Part shown: piece after piece, positions 15,146-24,467 of the stretch
Numbering within the stretch: position 1 is the first letter of the stretch
How the letters are laid out: each line of letters opens with the position of its first letter
Assembly (NCBI GenBank): GCA_021772465.1
Contig: JAJFLX010000012.1
Location: 289,651 to 353,650, forward strand
From: Chlamydiota bacterium
GTDB lineage: Bacteria > Chlamydiota > Chlamydiia > Chlamydiales > JAAKFR01
Reading direction: 5' to 3'
Length of the DNA stretch: 64,000 nucleotides
Program-made: the position numbers and the translations under genes
The notes under the pieces: model-generated
What the model was told of the DNA's origin: nothing
Databases searched by the model: none
Seen by the model: the letters and a program-made list of their open reading frames with translations, nothing else

Positions 15146-17357
15146 CGTATTCCTCTATTTCTTCGCGTCCAAAAAGGGCTGTCAAGGTTCCTTCAAAGAG
15201 GCGACGCTTTTTCTGCAGCTTGGCAGAACCGAGCTCTTGAAGGTATTCGGGAATATCACCGGGCCTTTTTACAAGGACCTCGCGACGCAATTTCTTTGCA
15301 TCTTCAATTGGGTCGGCGATGATTGTTGGTGTGATAAACACGAACATCTCAGAGCTGCTCTCATCGGTCTCAGTGTGTCCAAAAAGTTTTCCTATACCTG
15401 GAATTTCTCCAAGAAAAGGGATGCTCTCTTGGTGATCTTGGGTAGTTTTTCGTCTTAAGCCACCTAAAATAACCGTCTCTCCATCTGCGATACGTACGTG
15501 GTTTTTGATATGCCGTCTCGTCACATCGGGGCGGCTATTCACATTCTTTTTCGGGGTGTCAAATGTAATATCTGTGTCGAGAGTCACAAAATCCCCTTCG
15601 TCATCAGAGTTGATTGTCGGAGTGATCTGAAGGGTAATTCCATACTGCGTACGGGTGTAGATTCTCTCTTTTTTCTCATTTGCCCCAGAATCAATTGAAA
15701 TTTCATCGACAATAGCAATCGTTGCAGGGGTTTGGTTGATAGTAGTCACAGAGGGGCTCGCATTGATCTGGATGTTGTCGTGACCGAGCATGAACTGATA
15801 GGCGAGGTCGTAAGCGGGGATTACACTTCCACCGCCTTTAGAAAGAAGAAAGTCGAGGATGCCCCCTTTACCTCCCTCCCAGTTCATTGATTTTGAATGG
15901 TCTCCTCCAGCTGTGCTGCCTAGTCTCAAAAGGTTGAGTCCAAATTTGCTCTGATTAGAGATTTTTTTCTCAAAAAGAAGCACCTCGAGTTGCACCATCT
16001 TTTTAGGTACATCGAGTTTTTTTAAAAGAGCTTGGATTTGAGGGATAGCCTCGCGATGAACCACCATGATAATCGACCCCGTCTTCGGATCGACGATAAA
16101 GTTGTTTTCGCCGTCAGCTGTTTTGTGCTTCGCCTTGTGCGCGCCGGGCTTCACCTCGATAGCTGGAACGACTTGGTTTTTTCCCTTTGTTGCATTTTTT
16201 TCTAACTTCGGGCGCTCCCCTCGGTCTTGTGCGCTTCCGTCTGTGAGGACGTCGTAAACTTTGGCCAGCACACTTGCAAGTTCATCTGCCTCTGAGTGTT
16301 TAGCAGTGTACCAAAAGACCCTTTTTTCTAAAGGGTTTTCGACTTGTGATTCGATCTCCTCGATCAACTTTTTTGCTTTTTTTACCTCTTCCATACTTCC
16401 CATGAGAAAGAGCGATTGAGGGAGGTTTTGCAAAACGATCGCTCGTAGAGAAGTTTTCTCGTAAGCTGCATTTGCAAGCAGAGTCAAGACCTCATTAGCG
16501 TCTAATTTGGAAAGGGTTACGAGTTGAAAGTCCTCTTCTCCTCCCCCTTGCTTTGCAAAGCCATGGAGCTTCAAAAGTTCTCGGGTGGCGCCTGCAGGGC
16601 CTGTGATGTAGATTTTTCCTCCGATAATTTCCAGATCAGTCGTAGTAGGGTTATAAAATTTTTCTAGAAAAATCATGTCACTTCGAGGGTCAATCCCTTT
16701 AGGAGTATGGACAAAGCAGATCCTTTTTGCATCAGGGTAGAGATCGAGCTGATCGCTCTTTGCAACAATAGCTTCGATCTGCGCCTCATCGCTTGTGAGC
16801 AAGTAGAGCTCTTGGATAAAGGGCCCAATTTCTCTTATGCCTACACCGTGGTGAGACAATATGAGAGAGAGGCACTCCTCCCAAGACTCGCGGGGGACGG
16901 GCAAATTCGAGTGGAGTGCGAGCGGAATCGATCCAATCTCAGGAGGAATCAAATAGATGCACTCGGTTCCCCCGTAGTCTGTAACGAGCTGTTGCAAACA
17001 CGTTTCAGGCTGATGCCAAAGTGCATATTCTTCAGGGTGACCCAGTAGGGAAATCTCATTTTTCCAGATTTTTTGTACTTCTGAGATCTGCTGTTTGAGC
17101 GCGCGAATCTGGTGCAAAAGCGGCTCATAAGCGGTCTCTTCTGCCCCTTGTTCAAAAAGAGAGTGCGCCTTTTTGTAGAGCTGTGTCAATTCATAGTGTT
17201 TCTCTTCTAGCTCTTCATTGAGGTAGCGAAGTTGCTGGAGCTTGGTTTGATCCATTTCATTTTCGCAGCTGTAAAAGCTCTCTTTTTTCTCAGCGATGGT
17301 CTGAGCATAAAGGGAGGTTAGCAATCCAAAAGCACTCAAAAGATACGCAAATCTCAC
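15135..17357 (-). CDS. gspD: Type II secretion outer-membrane secretin GspD
   Basis: 740 residues with a Sec signal peptide (MRFAYLLSAFGLLTSLYA). Residues about 34-110 are Leu/Glu/Lys-rich and predicted coiled coil, which is unusual for GspD. N-type ring domains follow (KRVFWYTAKHSEADELASVL and similar), then the secretin barrel (about 480-690) with IVDEISID, ADGETVILGGL and IPFLGEIPGIGKLFG. It forms the outer-membrane gate. It lies 3 bp after the 417-residue gene and overlaps gspE. Confidence 0.93.
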   Translation of the reverse strand: MRFAYLLSAFGLLTSLYAQTIAEKKESFYSCENEMDQTKLQQLRYLNEELEEKHYELTQLYKKAHSLFEQGAEETAYEPLLHQIRALKQQISEVQKIWKNEISLLGHPEEYALWHQPETCLQQLVTDYGGTECIYLIPPEIGSIPLALHSNLPVPRESWEECLSLILSHHGVGIREIGPFIQELYLLTSDEAQIEAIVAKSDQLDLYPDAKRICFVHTPKGIDPRSDMIFLEKFYNPTTTDLEIIGGKIYITGPAGATRELLKLHGFAKQGGGEEDFQLVTLSKLDANEVLTLLANAAYEKTSLRAIVLQNLPQSLFLMGSMEEVKKAKKLIEEIESQVENPLEKRVFWYTAKHSEADELASVLAKVYDVLTDGSAQDRGERPKLEKNATKGKNQVVPAIEVKPGAHKAKHKTADGENNFIVDPKTGSIIMVVHREAIPQIQALLKKLDVPKKMVQLEVLLFEKKISNQSKFGLNLLRLGSTAGGDHSKSMNWEGGKGGILDFLLSKGGGSVIPAYDLAYQFMLGHDNIQINASPSVTTINQTPATIAIVDEISIDSGANEKKERIYTRTQYGITLQITPTINSDDEGDFVTLDTDITFDTPKKNVNSRPDVTRRHIKNHVRIADGETVILGGLRRKTTQDHQESIPFLGEIPGIGKLFGHTETDESSSEMFVFITPTIIADPIEDAKKLRREVLVKRPGDIPEYLQELGSAKLQKKRRLFEGTLTALFGREEIEEYDGR

Positions 17358-17360
17358 TAT

Positions 17361-18614
17361 TTAAGGATCCTCACTATCTAGTAGTTCAGGTATTGAAGGG
17401 TAGAAGTTGGCAAGAGTGGTATGGCTCTGGCCAGCAATTTCAAACTCCTCCACGGTCGTTCTGGATTTGCTGAAAACATGCCCAGCGAGAACTTGCTTTC
17501 CATTGCGTCTTTTCAGCTCATTTAAAATCACCATGGGACCAGTGAGTTTGCCAGAGACGTAATCATCGACAAGCTCAGGTGTATTGATTTTGCTCCACCC
17601 TGTATCGGTTAAAACGAGCCAGTCATGGGGCTTTACACTCATTCGTTTTCCATTGGAGCACTCGACAATAAACTGCGCCCATGTTTTGGCGCCGACGAAT
17701 TTAAATTCCTGGGATGAATCGATCGGCTGCTCTTGTATTTGAGACCGGATCAATTTAAGTCCGAGCATCGCCTGTCCCCCTGGAGCCCATAGCTCAAGTG
17801 CGAGCACACGGTCATCCACTCTTTTTGCTGTCATCAGGTTGTATTTTCCAGTGTCGAGTCCCGGTTCGGGTGAGATCCAACGCTTCCCATTCCATACTAG
17901 AAAATCTCCCGGTCCTAAAAAGCAGGCATAAGAGTCTTCCTCTTCTAAAAAATCGATCCGCTGCTTTCCAATGGTGTGAGCGTATTCCTCTCCTCCATGA
18001 AGCTCTAAAAAGCGATCGGGTCCTAGCCAACGCGCCTTTTGTCGCACGAGCAGGGTGGAATCGGCTCTATAGCGCCCGAGAGTCCATGCTTTTTGCTGTG
18101 GAAGAGGTTTTGCAGTTAGAGAGAAGTGGTGGCATGTGGCGGGTTCTAAGACAGGGGCTCCTTCATTATCTCTCATGTCGACAGTGACCGCTAGCTCATT
18201 GCCTATTATATTTCCTGCAATCCAAAGAGGCGTTGAGGCGTTGTTGGGGCTAAAAGAGTATCTCCCCTTGTAGCGCAAATAGATTGGCTGACCGATCTTT
18301 GCAGAAATAACCTGATCGGAGGGGTGAAGGCGAAGATGAAAAGACTTTCCATTGGAGTCTGGTCGTTTATTCACTCCAAAATATTCGAGCTCATTTTGTA
18401 AATCGGGAAGCAACATTTGAGGAGGAGACCATTTTAAAGTAAGGGGTCCCTCGTTCAAAGAGAGGCGGTCTCCCTCCCAACCCTTTAAATGGGGGGGAGC
18501 TATTACATGAGGAGGTTCAATTTCAGGTTTATTTTGTAATACAAAGGCGATACCACCCCCTGCCACAAGAATCATTAGAGCCAAACAAATGTTGAGAAAG
18601 GGTAACCACCTCAT
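17361..18614 (-). CDS. Membrane-anchored protein at the head of the type II secretion operon (GspC position)
   Basis: 417 residues from the ATG at 18614; the frame continues to a TTG at 18671 but that would only add 19 residues before the anchor. One N-terminal helix (about 4-28) is followed by a large soluble, strand-rich periplasmic part. I recognise no GspC homology region or PDZ domain by eye. Its place immediately before gspD suggests the inner-membrane link to the secretin, the job of GspC elsewhere. Chlamydia has an uncharacterised gene at this place (CT573, from memory). No clear ribosome site. Confidence 0.6.
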   Translation of the reverse strand: MRWLPFLNICLALMILVAGGGIAFVLQNKPEIEPPHVIAPPHLKGWEGDRLSLNEGPLTLKWSPPQMLLPDLQNELEYFGVNKRPDSNGKSFHLRLHPSDQVISAKIGQPIYLRYKGRYSFSPNNASTPLWIAGNIIGNELAVTVDMRDNEGAPVLEPATCHHFSLTAKPLPQQKAWTLGRYRADSTLLVRQKARWLGPDRFLELHGGEEYAHTIGKQRIDFLEEEDSYACFLGPGDFLVWNGKRWISPEPGLDTGKYNLMTAKRVDDRVLALELWAPGGQAMLGLKLIRSQIQEQPIDSSQEFKFVGAKTWAQFIVECSNGKRMSVKPHDWLVLTDTGWSKINTPELVDDYVSGKLTGPMVILNELKRRNGKQVLAGHVFSKSRTTVEEFEIAGQSHTTLANFYPSIPELLDSEDP

Positions 18615-18850
18615 AGCGGAGATATAGTAATAGAAAGAGGTATATAAATCAATTAGTGAAGTTTGTACCAACGTGGGAAATAAATTTACAATTCACTTGA
18701 GTCATTTCTTGCACATATTTAAAAAGATGCACTCCGAAATGTGGTAAATTTACTAAAAATTTATATTTATAAACCTCTGTTTATGAATGGTATAGAAGAA
18801 GCAAAAATATTTGGTTGAAAAGTCGGGAATCAAAGGCTTAGAATGGGCTT

Positions 18851-19183
18851 ATGAATCGCTGGAAGCAATTTTTCGAATCTATTTGGGAGCGCCGGTTAGA
18901 GTATTTGACGGGCGCTTTGGTTTTAGTGGGTTTGATTTTTGCTTTCTTCTACCCTCATTTTGGAGGGGCCTTGGTAGGATTTGGGGCGGGTCTCTGTTTT
19001 TACGAGGAGATGCACAGTTATTTCATCCAGTTGCGCGATTTTTTTGTCGACAGGGGACTGTTTAAAAGTGTTTTACTCGTGGGTATTGTTCTCTATCTTC
19101 TCATCACGGTTCCGATTTTTGTCATCGCAACGGCTATTGGCTATGGCTTGATGTTTGTCATTCGTTCTTTTTTTCAATCTTAG
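18851..19183 (+). CDS. Small membrane protein between the two secretion operons
   Basis: 110 residues with helices at about 19-48 and 73-102, the first Gly-rich (GALVGFGAGLC). No catalytic motif. It is the only plus-strand gene in an otherwise minus-strand 19-kb region and ends 4 bp before the sctT stop. In Chlamydia a hypothetical gene (CT565, from memory) lies next to sctT, so this may be its counterpart, but I cannot confirm homology. Confidence 0.65.
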   Translation: MNRWKQFFESIWERRLEYLTGALVLVGLIFAFFYPHFGGALVGFGAGLCFYEEMHSYFIQLRDFFVDRGLFKSVLLVGIVLYLLITVPIFVIATAIGYGLMFVIRSFFQS

Positions 19184-19187
19184 TCTG

Positions 19188-20012
19188 TTACAGTGTGTGG
19201 ACGAGGTTGTCATAGAGTTTAAGCCAGCTGTGCGCTTGAGTATCGAGCTGTTTTGTCACTAGCCACCAAGATAAAAAAAGCATCGCAATCCCTACAAACG
19301 CTTTAAACGACCAAAGAAGAAACGATATCTGCACCTGAGGGGCCATTCTGTTTGCAATGCCCAAAAATAGATCAGATAAAAGCATGCCAATAAGTGCGGG
19401 GGCACTCAATTGCAGAGCGAGTGTGACCACTGTTGTAAAAATTCCCATAAGAGTCAACCAGAGGGGGTGGTCAGCTTCAAAGAGGTGCATAGGAAAAAAG
19501 GAGTCAAGGGGGAGAAGGGTAAAGGAGGTAAAGAGCCCATCAAAAAAGAGAAAGGGTCCCCCAATTGAAAAGAAAATCACCAGAAGCATGTTGTTGTAGA
19601 GTGTCCCTGTTGGGGAGGTTTGCATCTGGGTGGAGGGGTCCATCACTTGAAGACTTTGAGCCCCCCTTTGGTGGTCGATCAAAGCGCCAGCACCTTGAGC
19701 AAAGTAGAAAGGGACACTCACCAAAATTCCGAGCATAGCACCGATAATCACCTCCTTGAAAAGAAGGAGCATGAATGTGACATCAAAGGGGATAGCTACC
19801 TTAGTTTTGATAGCTAGAAAGGGAAGAGCAATCAGTGCAACCCCGGCGGTTAGTCCCAGTTTCATCGGGTTTGCCACCATTTTCCCCCCAAAGAAAGGGG
19901 CGATTGCAATCGTTGGAGCAATGCGTGCCATGGCCAACAAAAAAATGGTCCACAACTCCGCGGGGGAACGCTCGAGTAGAGCAGAGAGATAGCTTCCCTG
20001 GTTTAATTCCAT
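19188..20012 (-). CDS. sctT: T3SS export apparatus protein SctT
   Basis: 274 residues, SctT/FliR/SpaR family, with about six to seven membrane helices. A family-typical AMARIAPTIAIAPFFGG start and a conserved region PALIGMLLSDLFLGIANRMAPQ. It forms the export gate core with SctR and SctS. Its start lies 10 bp inside sctS, so translation is coupled. Chlamydial name CdsT. Confidence 0.95.
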   Translation of the reverse strand: MELNQGSYLSALLERSPAELWTIFLLAMARIAPTIAIAPFFGGKMVANPMKLGLTAGVALIALPFLAIKTKVAIPFDVTFMLLLFKEVIIGAMLGILVSVPFYFAQGAGALIDHQRGAQSLQVMDPSTQMQTSPTGTLYNNMLLVIFFSIGGPFLFFDGLFTSFTLLPLDSFFPMHLFEADHPLWLTLMGIFTTVVTLALQLSAPALIGMLLSDLFLGIANRMAPQVQISFLLWSFKAFVGIAMLFLSWWLVTKQLDTQAHSWLKLYDNLVHTL

Positions 20013-20287
20013 TTATAGAAGTTATGAAAGATTTGAGATGCAAACTGCTTGATCAAAGCCCCAAGCCATCCACCAAGAAGAAGCACCGTTCCAAGTACTG
20101 CAACCATCTTGATGGCAAAAGATAACGTCTGCTCCTGGATTTGAGTCGCGGCTTGGAAAATAGCGACAAAAACACCAATGACTGAAGCAAATAAGATAGG
20201 GGGGCCTGAGATAACCAAAATGAGCAAGAGCGCTTGGTAGGAGTTTTCAAAAATGACGGATCGGAAGGTTGTCGCTACTAAAAGCAT
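20003..20287 (-). CDS. sctS: T3SS export apparatus protein SctS
   Basis: 94 residues, two membrane helices (about 18-42 and 55-78) with the family pattern SGPPILFASVIGVFVAIFQAATQIQEQTL, nearly identical in style to FliQ/SctS. Part of the helical export gate. Seven bases separate it from sctR. Chlamydial name CdsS. Confidence 0.95.
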   Translation of the reverse strand: MLLVATTFRSVIFENSYQALLLILVISGPPILFASVIGVFVAIFQAATQIQEQTLSFAIKMVAVLGTVLLLGGWLGALIKQFASQIFHNFYKWN

Positions 20288-20294
20288 GTTTTCC

Positions 20295-21095
20295 TCATTT
20301 GAAACTTAATACCAATCCTTGCACTAAAATTGTCCACCCATCGATCATCACTACAAGCAAGAGCTTTAAGGGTAGTGAGATAGACAGTGGCGAGAGCATC
20401 ATCATCTGCATCGCAAGCAAGATATTTGAGGTGACAAGATCGACGACAAAAAAGGGCAAATAGATCAAGACGCCGATCTCAAAGGCCGCACGGATTTGTG
20501 AGGTGATGAAGGCAGGCATGACTATGATAAAATCTGTCGGTTTGAGCGAAGTGCGAGCCTCCTCAGGGAATGTTTTGTCGGCGAGCTTCATGAATCCACT
20601 CAGGTGACTCTTTCGGCTGTTTCGGATCAAAAAGTCCCTCAAAGGGTTTTTTGCTTTGTCGATCACATCGATAACTACAGCGGCCGAGTCTCTAGAAAAA
20701 AGTTCAGTAGTAGTGCTTTTTTCGAAAACAGGTTTAGCGCTCTCATACATCTGGAGGCCTGTGGGGTACATCACATAGATCGTGAGAAGTAGCGCGATGC
20801 CATTTATGATGGCGTTAGGCGGGGTTTGCTGCACACCCAGTGCACTGCGGAGTAGGGCAAGGGTGATCACGATTTTCATAAAAGAGGTGAGCAGCATCAC
20901 GACAAAAGGGAGCAGCGCAATGAATATTAAAAGTGCCGCTTGTGAGGCTAAATCGGGATAGTTTCCACCACCTGGTGGGAGAGGGATCGCTTCAGAAGGA
21001 TTTGTACCCAAAAGGTGCCCCATCACCTGATCAGAGGTCTCTTGTCCGATGAGTGTCACTCCAAGGGCGAGAAAGAGAAGAAGCCAATACCTCAC
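20295..21095 (-). CDS. sctR: T3SS export apparatus protein SctR
   Basis: 266 residues, FliP/SctR family. It begins with a cleavable-looking signal (MRYWLLLFLALGVTLIG) like FliP and unlike most non-flagellar SctR proteins. The family core is FVVMLLTSFMKIVITLALLR and the motif QTPPN near residues 98-102; a C-terminal helix pair contains DLVTSNILLAMQMMMLSP. Export-gate subunit. Chlamydial name CdsR. It follows sctL by 3 bp. Confidence 0.95.
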   Translation of the reverse strand: MRYWLLLFLALGVTLIGQETSDQVMGHLLGTNPSEAIPLPPGGGNYPDLASQAALLIFIALLPFVVMLLTSFMKIVITLALLRSALGVQQTPPNAIINGIALLLTIYVMYPTGLQMYESAKPVFEKSTTTELFSRDSAAVVIDVIDKAKNPLRDFLIRNSRKSHLSGFMKLADKTFPEEARTSLKPTDFIIVMPAFITSQIRAAFEIGVLIYLPFFVVDLVTSNILLAMQMMMLSPLSISLPLKLLLVVMIDGWTILVQGLVLSFK

Positions 21096-21098
21096 GCG

Positions 21099-21737
21099 TT
21101 AACCCTTCCTTTTGCTGCTTTTGAAAAAACCTTGAAAGGCGGTTTCAAGAGCATTCAGTTGATTTTCGAGTTGTGCGTTGATGATTCCCGCTTCGGTTTC
21201 AATGATACAACCTCCTGGCTCTATTTCGGGCCGGGCCGCAATTGAGAGGCTTTCAAGATGCTCAAAGAGCGCTTTGATCGTAGGGCGATTGTTTTCAACG
21301 AGCTCCAGATCGTTAGGCGTCACATAAATTGAGATTTTTCGGTGTTGTGAGACGGCTTTGAGTGCGGTTGAGATGATATCGATAATCGTTTCAGGCTTCT
21401 CCTCTAGCTCACGCCCGATGATTTTTTTGACAGCAGTTAGGGCGAGTGGAACGATGGCTTGCTCCATCTCTTGTCGAACATTTTGAATTTCGAGCTCGAG
21501 TTGCTTCAGGTGTTCATTCCACTTCTCTAGCCCCGCCTCGAAGCCTGCAAGTTCTGCTCGCTCTTTGAGCACTTCACACTCTTTTGCGACCTCTTCACGA
21601 TAAGAAACAGCTTGGTCTTTTACACGATCGAGTAGCTCTTTTGCTTCAGTGAGCAGAGCAAAATCCTTCGAAGGGATCACTTTATTATCAGGAGCTATTC
21701 GGACTGTTTGGTCGTCAATTAATTGAAAAAACTTCAT
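21099..21737 (-). CDS. sctL: T3SS ATPase stator/regulator SctL
   Basis: 212 residues, FliH/YscL family. Long charged N-terminal helix (about 30-100, predicted coiled coil) and a C-terminal domain with RPEIEPGGCIIETEAGIINA, the family's most conserved stretch (G-C-iiEt--G-vda). It binds the SctN ATPase encoded at 50358. Start and upstream stop overlap as ATGA. Chlamydial name CdsL. Confidence 0.93.
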   Translation of the reverse strand: MKFFQLIDDQTVRIAPDNKVIPSKDFALLTEAKELLDRVKDQAVSYREEVAKECEVLKERAELAGFEAGLEKWNEHLKQLELEIQNVRQEMEQAIVPLALTAVKKIIGRELEEKPETIIDIISTALKAVSQHRKISIYVTPNDLELVENNRPTIKALFEHLESLSIAARPEIEPGGCIIETEAGIINAQLENQLNALETAFQGFFKSSKRKG

Positions 21738-22579
21738 AACTTGTACCGATGGAGAATGTGGAGGACTTGTTGTTTAAAGTGGGGAGCGAGGGCTGGATCT
21801 GGATTTTGTGCCCAGGTGTTTTCAATCACAGTTGCACGGCCCACATCCAGACGGTGGAGTAGGTGCCAGTTGAAACTCTCACTTTCTGCAAGAAGGGCTC
21901 TTGCTAGTCTACCTAAGCCGCGCCCATGAAGGAGGTGAATCAGATGCTTTTTGCTTCCATCCCACCCTGCAAGAGGTAGTTTAGCAGGAATCCATTTCAA
22001 AGATTGCTTCATGCAGTAGTTCAAGAAGTTGAGCATGCTTGATGGAAGCGCCTGATGGATTTTTGCGATGAGAGTACGATCGACGATTTGTCGCATTTGA
22101 GCTGCCAGATCGTAGATGCCCAGCAGATCTGCCAAATAGAGGAGGTACTTTCTTTCGAGGGTGAGAAGTAAATCCAGTTCTGTTTCAGGGAGGTAGGCGA
22201 TAGGAATCACCTCCTTTTGCCTCTGAAGTTGTGAGCGAAGATGGTCGATCAAAAAGGGGCGTGTCAGGGGCGAACTTGTCACAGGAGGAGGAACGATCGT
22301 GAGTAGATTGCGAACACCTCGGGCTTGCTCTTCAGTAAGTACCGAAAGAAACAGCGCCTGCGTCTCTAATGGCAGGTCTTTGAGCAGGGGGTAAAACCAA
22401 GAGTAGTGAATGGCAAAGCTCCACCCATCAGCTGAGAGGAGTGTGCCTAAATCGACTTGAGTTCTTGGGTGGAACTCTCTGACTTGGTCAGCAATCTCTT
22501 GAGAGAGAAAGGAGAGGAGCTTCTCTGCATCTTTCGATTGGGAGAAGAGGGTACCCATTAAGGCTTTCTCTTGGAGCAT
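21734..22579 (-). CDS. T3SS sorting-platform-position protein (SctK-like; CT560 position)
   Basis: 281 residues, soluble, mostly helical, without membrane segments. It sits between sctJ and sctL, where SctK lies in other T3SS operons and where Chlamydia carries the uncharacterised CT560. No motif distinguishes it; the SctK role (linking the SctQ pods to the SctJ/D ring) is inferred from position. ATG at 22579 shares one base with the sctJ stop (TGATG); a GTG one codon earlier is an alternative. Confidence 0.65.
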   Translation of the reverse strand: MLQEKALMGTLFSQSKDAEKLLSFLSQEIADQVREFHPRTQVDLGTLLSADGWSFAIHYSWFYPLLKDLPLETQALFLSVLTEEQARGVRNLLTIVPPPVTSSPLTRPFLIDHLRSQLQRQKEVIPIAYLPETELDLLLTLERKYLLYLADLLGIYDLAAQMRQIVDRTLIAKIHQALPSSMLNFLNYCMKQSLKWIPAKLPLAGWDGSKKHLIHLLHGRGLGRLARALLAESESFNWHLLHRLDVGRATVIENTWAQNPDPALAPHFKQQVLHILHRYKL

Positions 22580-23460
22580 CACTGCTCACCTCCCTCCTCC
22601 TCTTCGACTTCGGGCTCTTTCATTTCATATGGCTTGGGATGGAAAAGCGAAGCGTACCCCTCATTTGCAATTGTAGGCCACATTTTCCATAGGAGCCATG
22701 CAAGGGCGCAAAATGCGAGGAAAAGAAGGAAAATAAAGGAGTAGAATACGAGCCGGAAGCGATTTGCTGACTCATGAGTCAAAGTGATTCCCCAAATTGA
22801 GACAAAATCTTTTTGGTCTTCAAGGGCCTGAAGAGGTTCTAATGAGATGTCTGCATAAAGGGCGCGATCGGTCACAACGGAGACGTTTTCGATGGTAAGG
22901 CCAGGAATGGCGCTTGAGACGAGTCGCTTGATTTTTGTGATCGTCAAACTATTGGGGTTGTCTAAAATGCCACGGTGTTTGATGTAGACCGAAGCGGTCA
23001 TTTCCTCTTCTTCCTCCTCTTCACCTTGAGGGAATGTGATTTGGACATTCGCATCAATGATCCCATCCATCTTACGGATCGTGGTCGCAAGCTGCTCAGA
23101 AAGCCCCTCTTGGTAACGGATTTTATCTTGCATATCTGAGGGGACAAGAGATTTTGTCCCAAAAAGATCGAGCAGACTCGTCCCTTTTCTTCGAGGTAGC
23201 CCTGCCTGGTTGAGAATAGCAAGCGAATCGGTGATCTGTTTTGGAGGCACCGTGATATTCCATAGTTGTTCGGTTGATCCCCCACCTGTCGTTGCTGCAG
23301 GGACTGGAACCTTCTCTGCAGGAATTCCTTTACTTGCGAGGATAACGACAATCTCATTTGCCTCTCTTTCGGGCAGATTGTTGACAATCACCGATTGTGA
23401 ATCACAACTGACACAAAAAAATAGCAAAGCTACTGATAAAAAGAGAAGATACCGTCGCAC
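22579..23460 (-). CDS. sctJ: T3SS inner-ring lipoprotein SctJ
   Basis: 293 residues, YscJ/FliF family. Signal peptide ending in a lipobox-like VSC with lipid Cys at 19, two ring-building domains (NLPEREANEIVVILASKGI; then GLSEQLATTIRKMDGIIDANVQI) and a C-terminal membrane helix (about 235-258). A Glu-rich patch (GEEEEEEEM) lies in the second domain. GTG start with AAAGG site. First gene of the minus-strand T3SS block, whose 59-bp upstream gap may hold its promoter. Confidence 0.95.
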   Translation of the reverse strand: MRRYLLFLSVALLFFCVSCDSQSVIVNNLPEREANEIVVILASKGIPAEKVPVPAATTGGGSTEQLWNITVPPKQITDSLAILNQAGLPRRKGTSLLDLFGTKSLVPSDMQDKIRYQEGLSEQLATTIRKMDGIIDANVQITFPQGEEEEEEEMTASVYIKHRGILDNPNSLTITKIKRLVSSAIPGLTIENVSVVTDRALYADISLEPLQALEDQKDFVSIWGITLTHESANRFRLVFYSFIFLLFLAFCALAWLLWKMWPTIANEGYASLFHPKPYEMKEPEVEEEEGGEQ

Positions 23461-23519
23461 GTTTCAGACCTTTTTCTGCTCAACATAGCATAGGGTGAGT
23501 TTAGGACGAACAGAAAAAC

Positions 23520-24467
23520 TCAAGACATCCAGTCGTGGAGAATCGCTTCAATCTCAGAGGTGAGGTCTTCAGGGAAGTCGGGGAGATCGGCGAGCTTGAT
23601 CAACTCATCTTGTCTCTCTGTTCCCTTGAGCCCGTAGCAGCAAAGCACGAGATAAGTGCGCAGCATGGGTTTTTGGAGCACGTCGCTTTGGTGCAGTTGA
23701 TCAAAGCAAGTGAGCGCCACATCGCTTCTTTCAGCAAAAAGGGTGAGTGCATAAGCGGCGCTTGTATTATCTGTGGTGAGAGGGCGACTTCGAACTACTT
23801 GAAGCAAAAAATCTTTTGCAGGATCTCCCATTCCATGGAGCGCTGAGATGATCGTTTCTTCTTCTCGCACATAATCTTTTGCAAGCAACTCAAAGAGGGG
23901 GCGCACCGCTTGTGGATCCCCTATTTTTCCTAAACACTCGATAGCTAAGAGAGGGGCAAGGCCATAGCCGGGGAAAAGGGGGGAGTAACTCTCTTCAGAG
24001 CAAACGATAGCAAGCAGTTCAGGAACAAGGCGCGTCCCTTGTGAAATGATCGCTTCCATTTCCTCTACAGGCTCGGGGTTTTCTGCAAAGATCAGATCTG
24101 CAAGAAGGCGGGGGATCGGATTTTTTTCTTCTTCCACCTCATAGATCTCTTTGAGCCTCTCATAAGCGCGCCTCGATCTCGCCACTACCTCAGCTTCGCC
24201 AGCTGAGAGGAGGGTAGCAGCGAGATTGGTTTCGAGTTTCTCTTCCACTTGTGCAAGATATAAGATCCTTTCAGGGTCAAGGTCTAGTTGGACCCCAACT
24301 CGATCTTCATCTTGATAGTAATCGATCATGACGCGGAAATCTCCCCCAAAGTGGGCATCGCGATGCATCAAAATGAGGTGGTCCATTTCTTCAGAAAGGA
24401 GCTCCTCATCGTTCTTTTCTAGAGGAGCCATCTCCTCAAAAATCGAGAGAAAAGACTTCTTTTTCAC
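23520..24467 (-). CDS. HEAT-repeat protein of unknown role
   Basis: 315 residues. An acidic N-terminal region is followed by HEAT/PBS-lyase-like repeats (LLAIECLGKIGDPQAVRPLFELL; IISALHGMGDPAKDFLLQVV). Such repeats bind proteins and carry no catalytic residues here. The GTG start overlaps the lipA stop as GTGA, so it is coupled to lipA, not to the T3SS genes downstream. It breaks the lipA-sctJ adjacency I recall from Chlamydia. Confidence 0.75.
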   Translation of the reverse strand: MKKKSFLSIFEEMAPLEKNDEELLSEEMDHLILMHRDAHFGGDFRVMIDYYQDEDRVGVQLDLDPERILYLAQVEEKLETNLAATLLSAGEAEVVARSRRAYERLKEIYEVEEEKNPIPRLLADLIFAENPEPVEEMEAIISQGTRLVPELLAIVCSEESYSPLFPGYGLAPLLAIECLGKIGDPQAVRPLFELLAKDYVREEETIISALHGMGDPAKDFLLQVVRSRPLTTDNTSAAYALTLFAERSDVALTCFDQLHQSDVLQKPMLRTYLVLCCYGLKGTERQDELIKLADLPDFPEDLTSEIEAILHDWMS

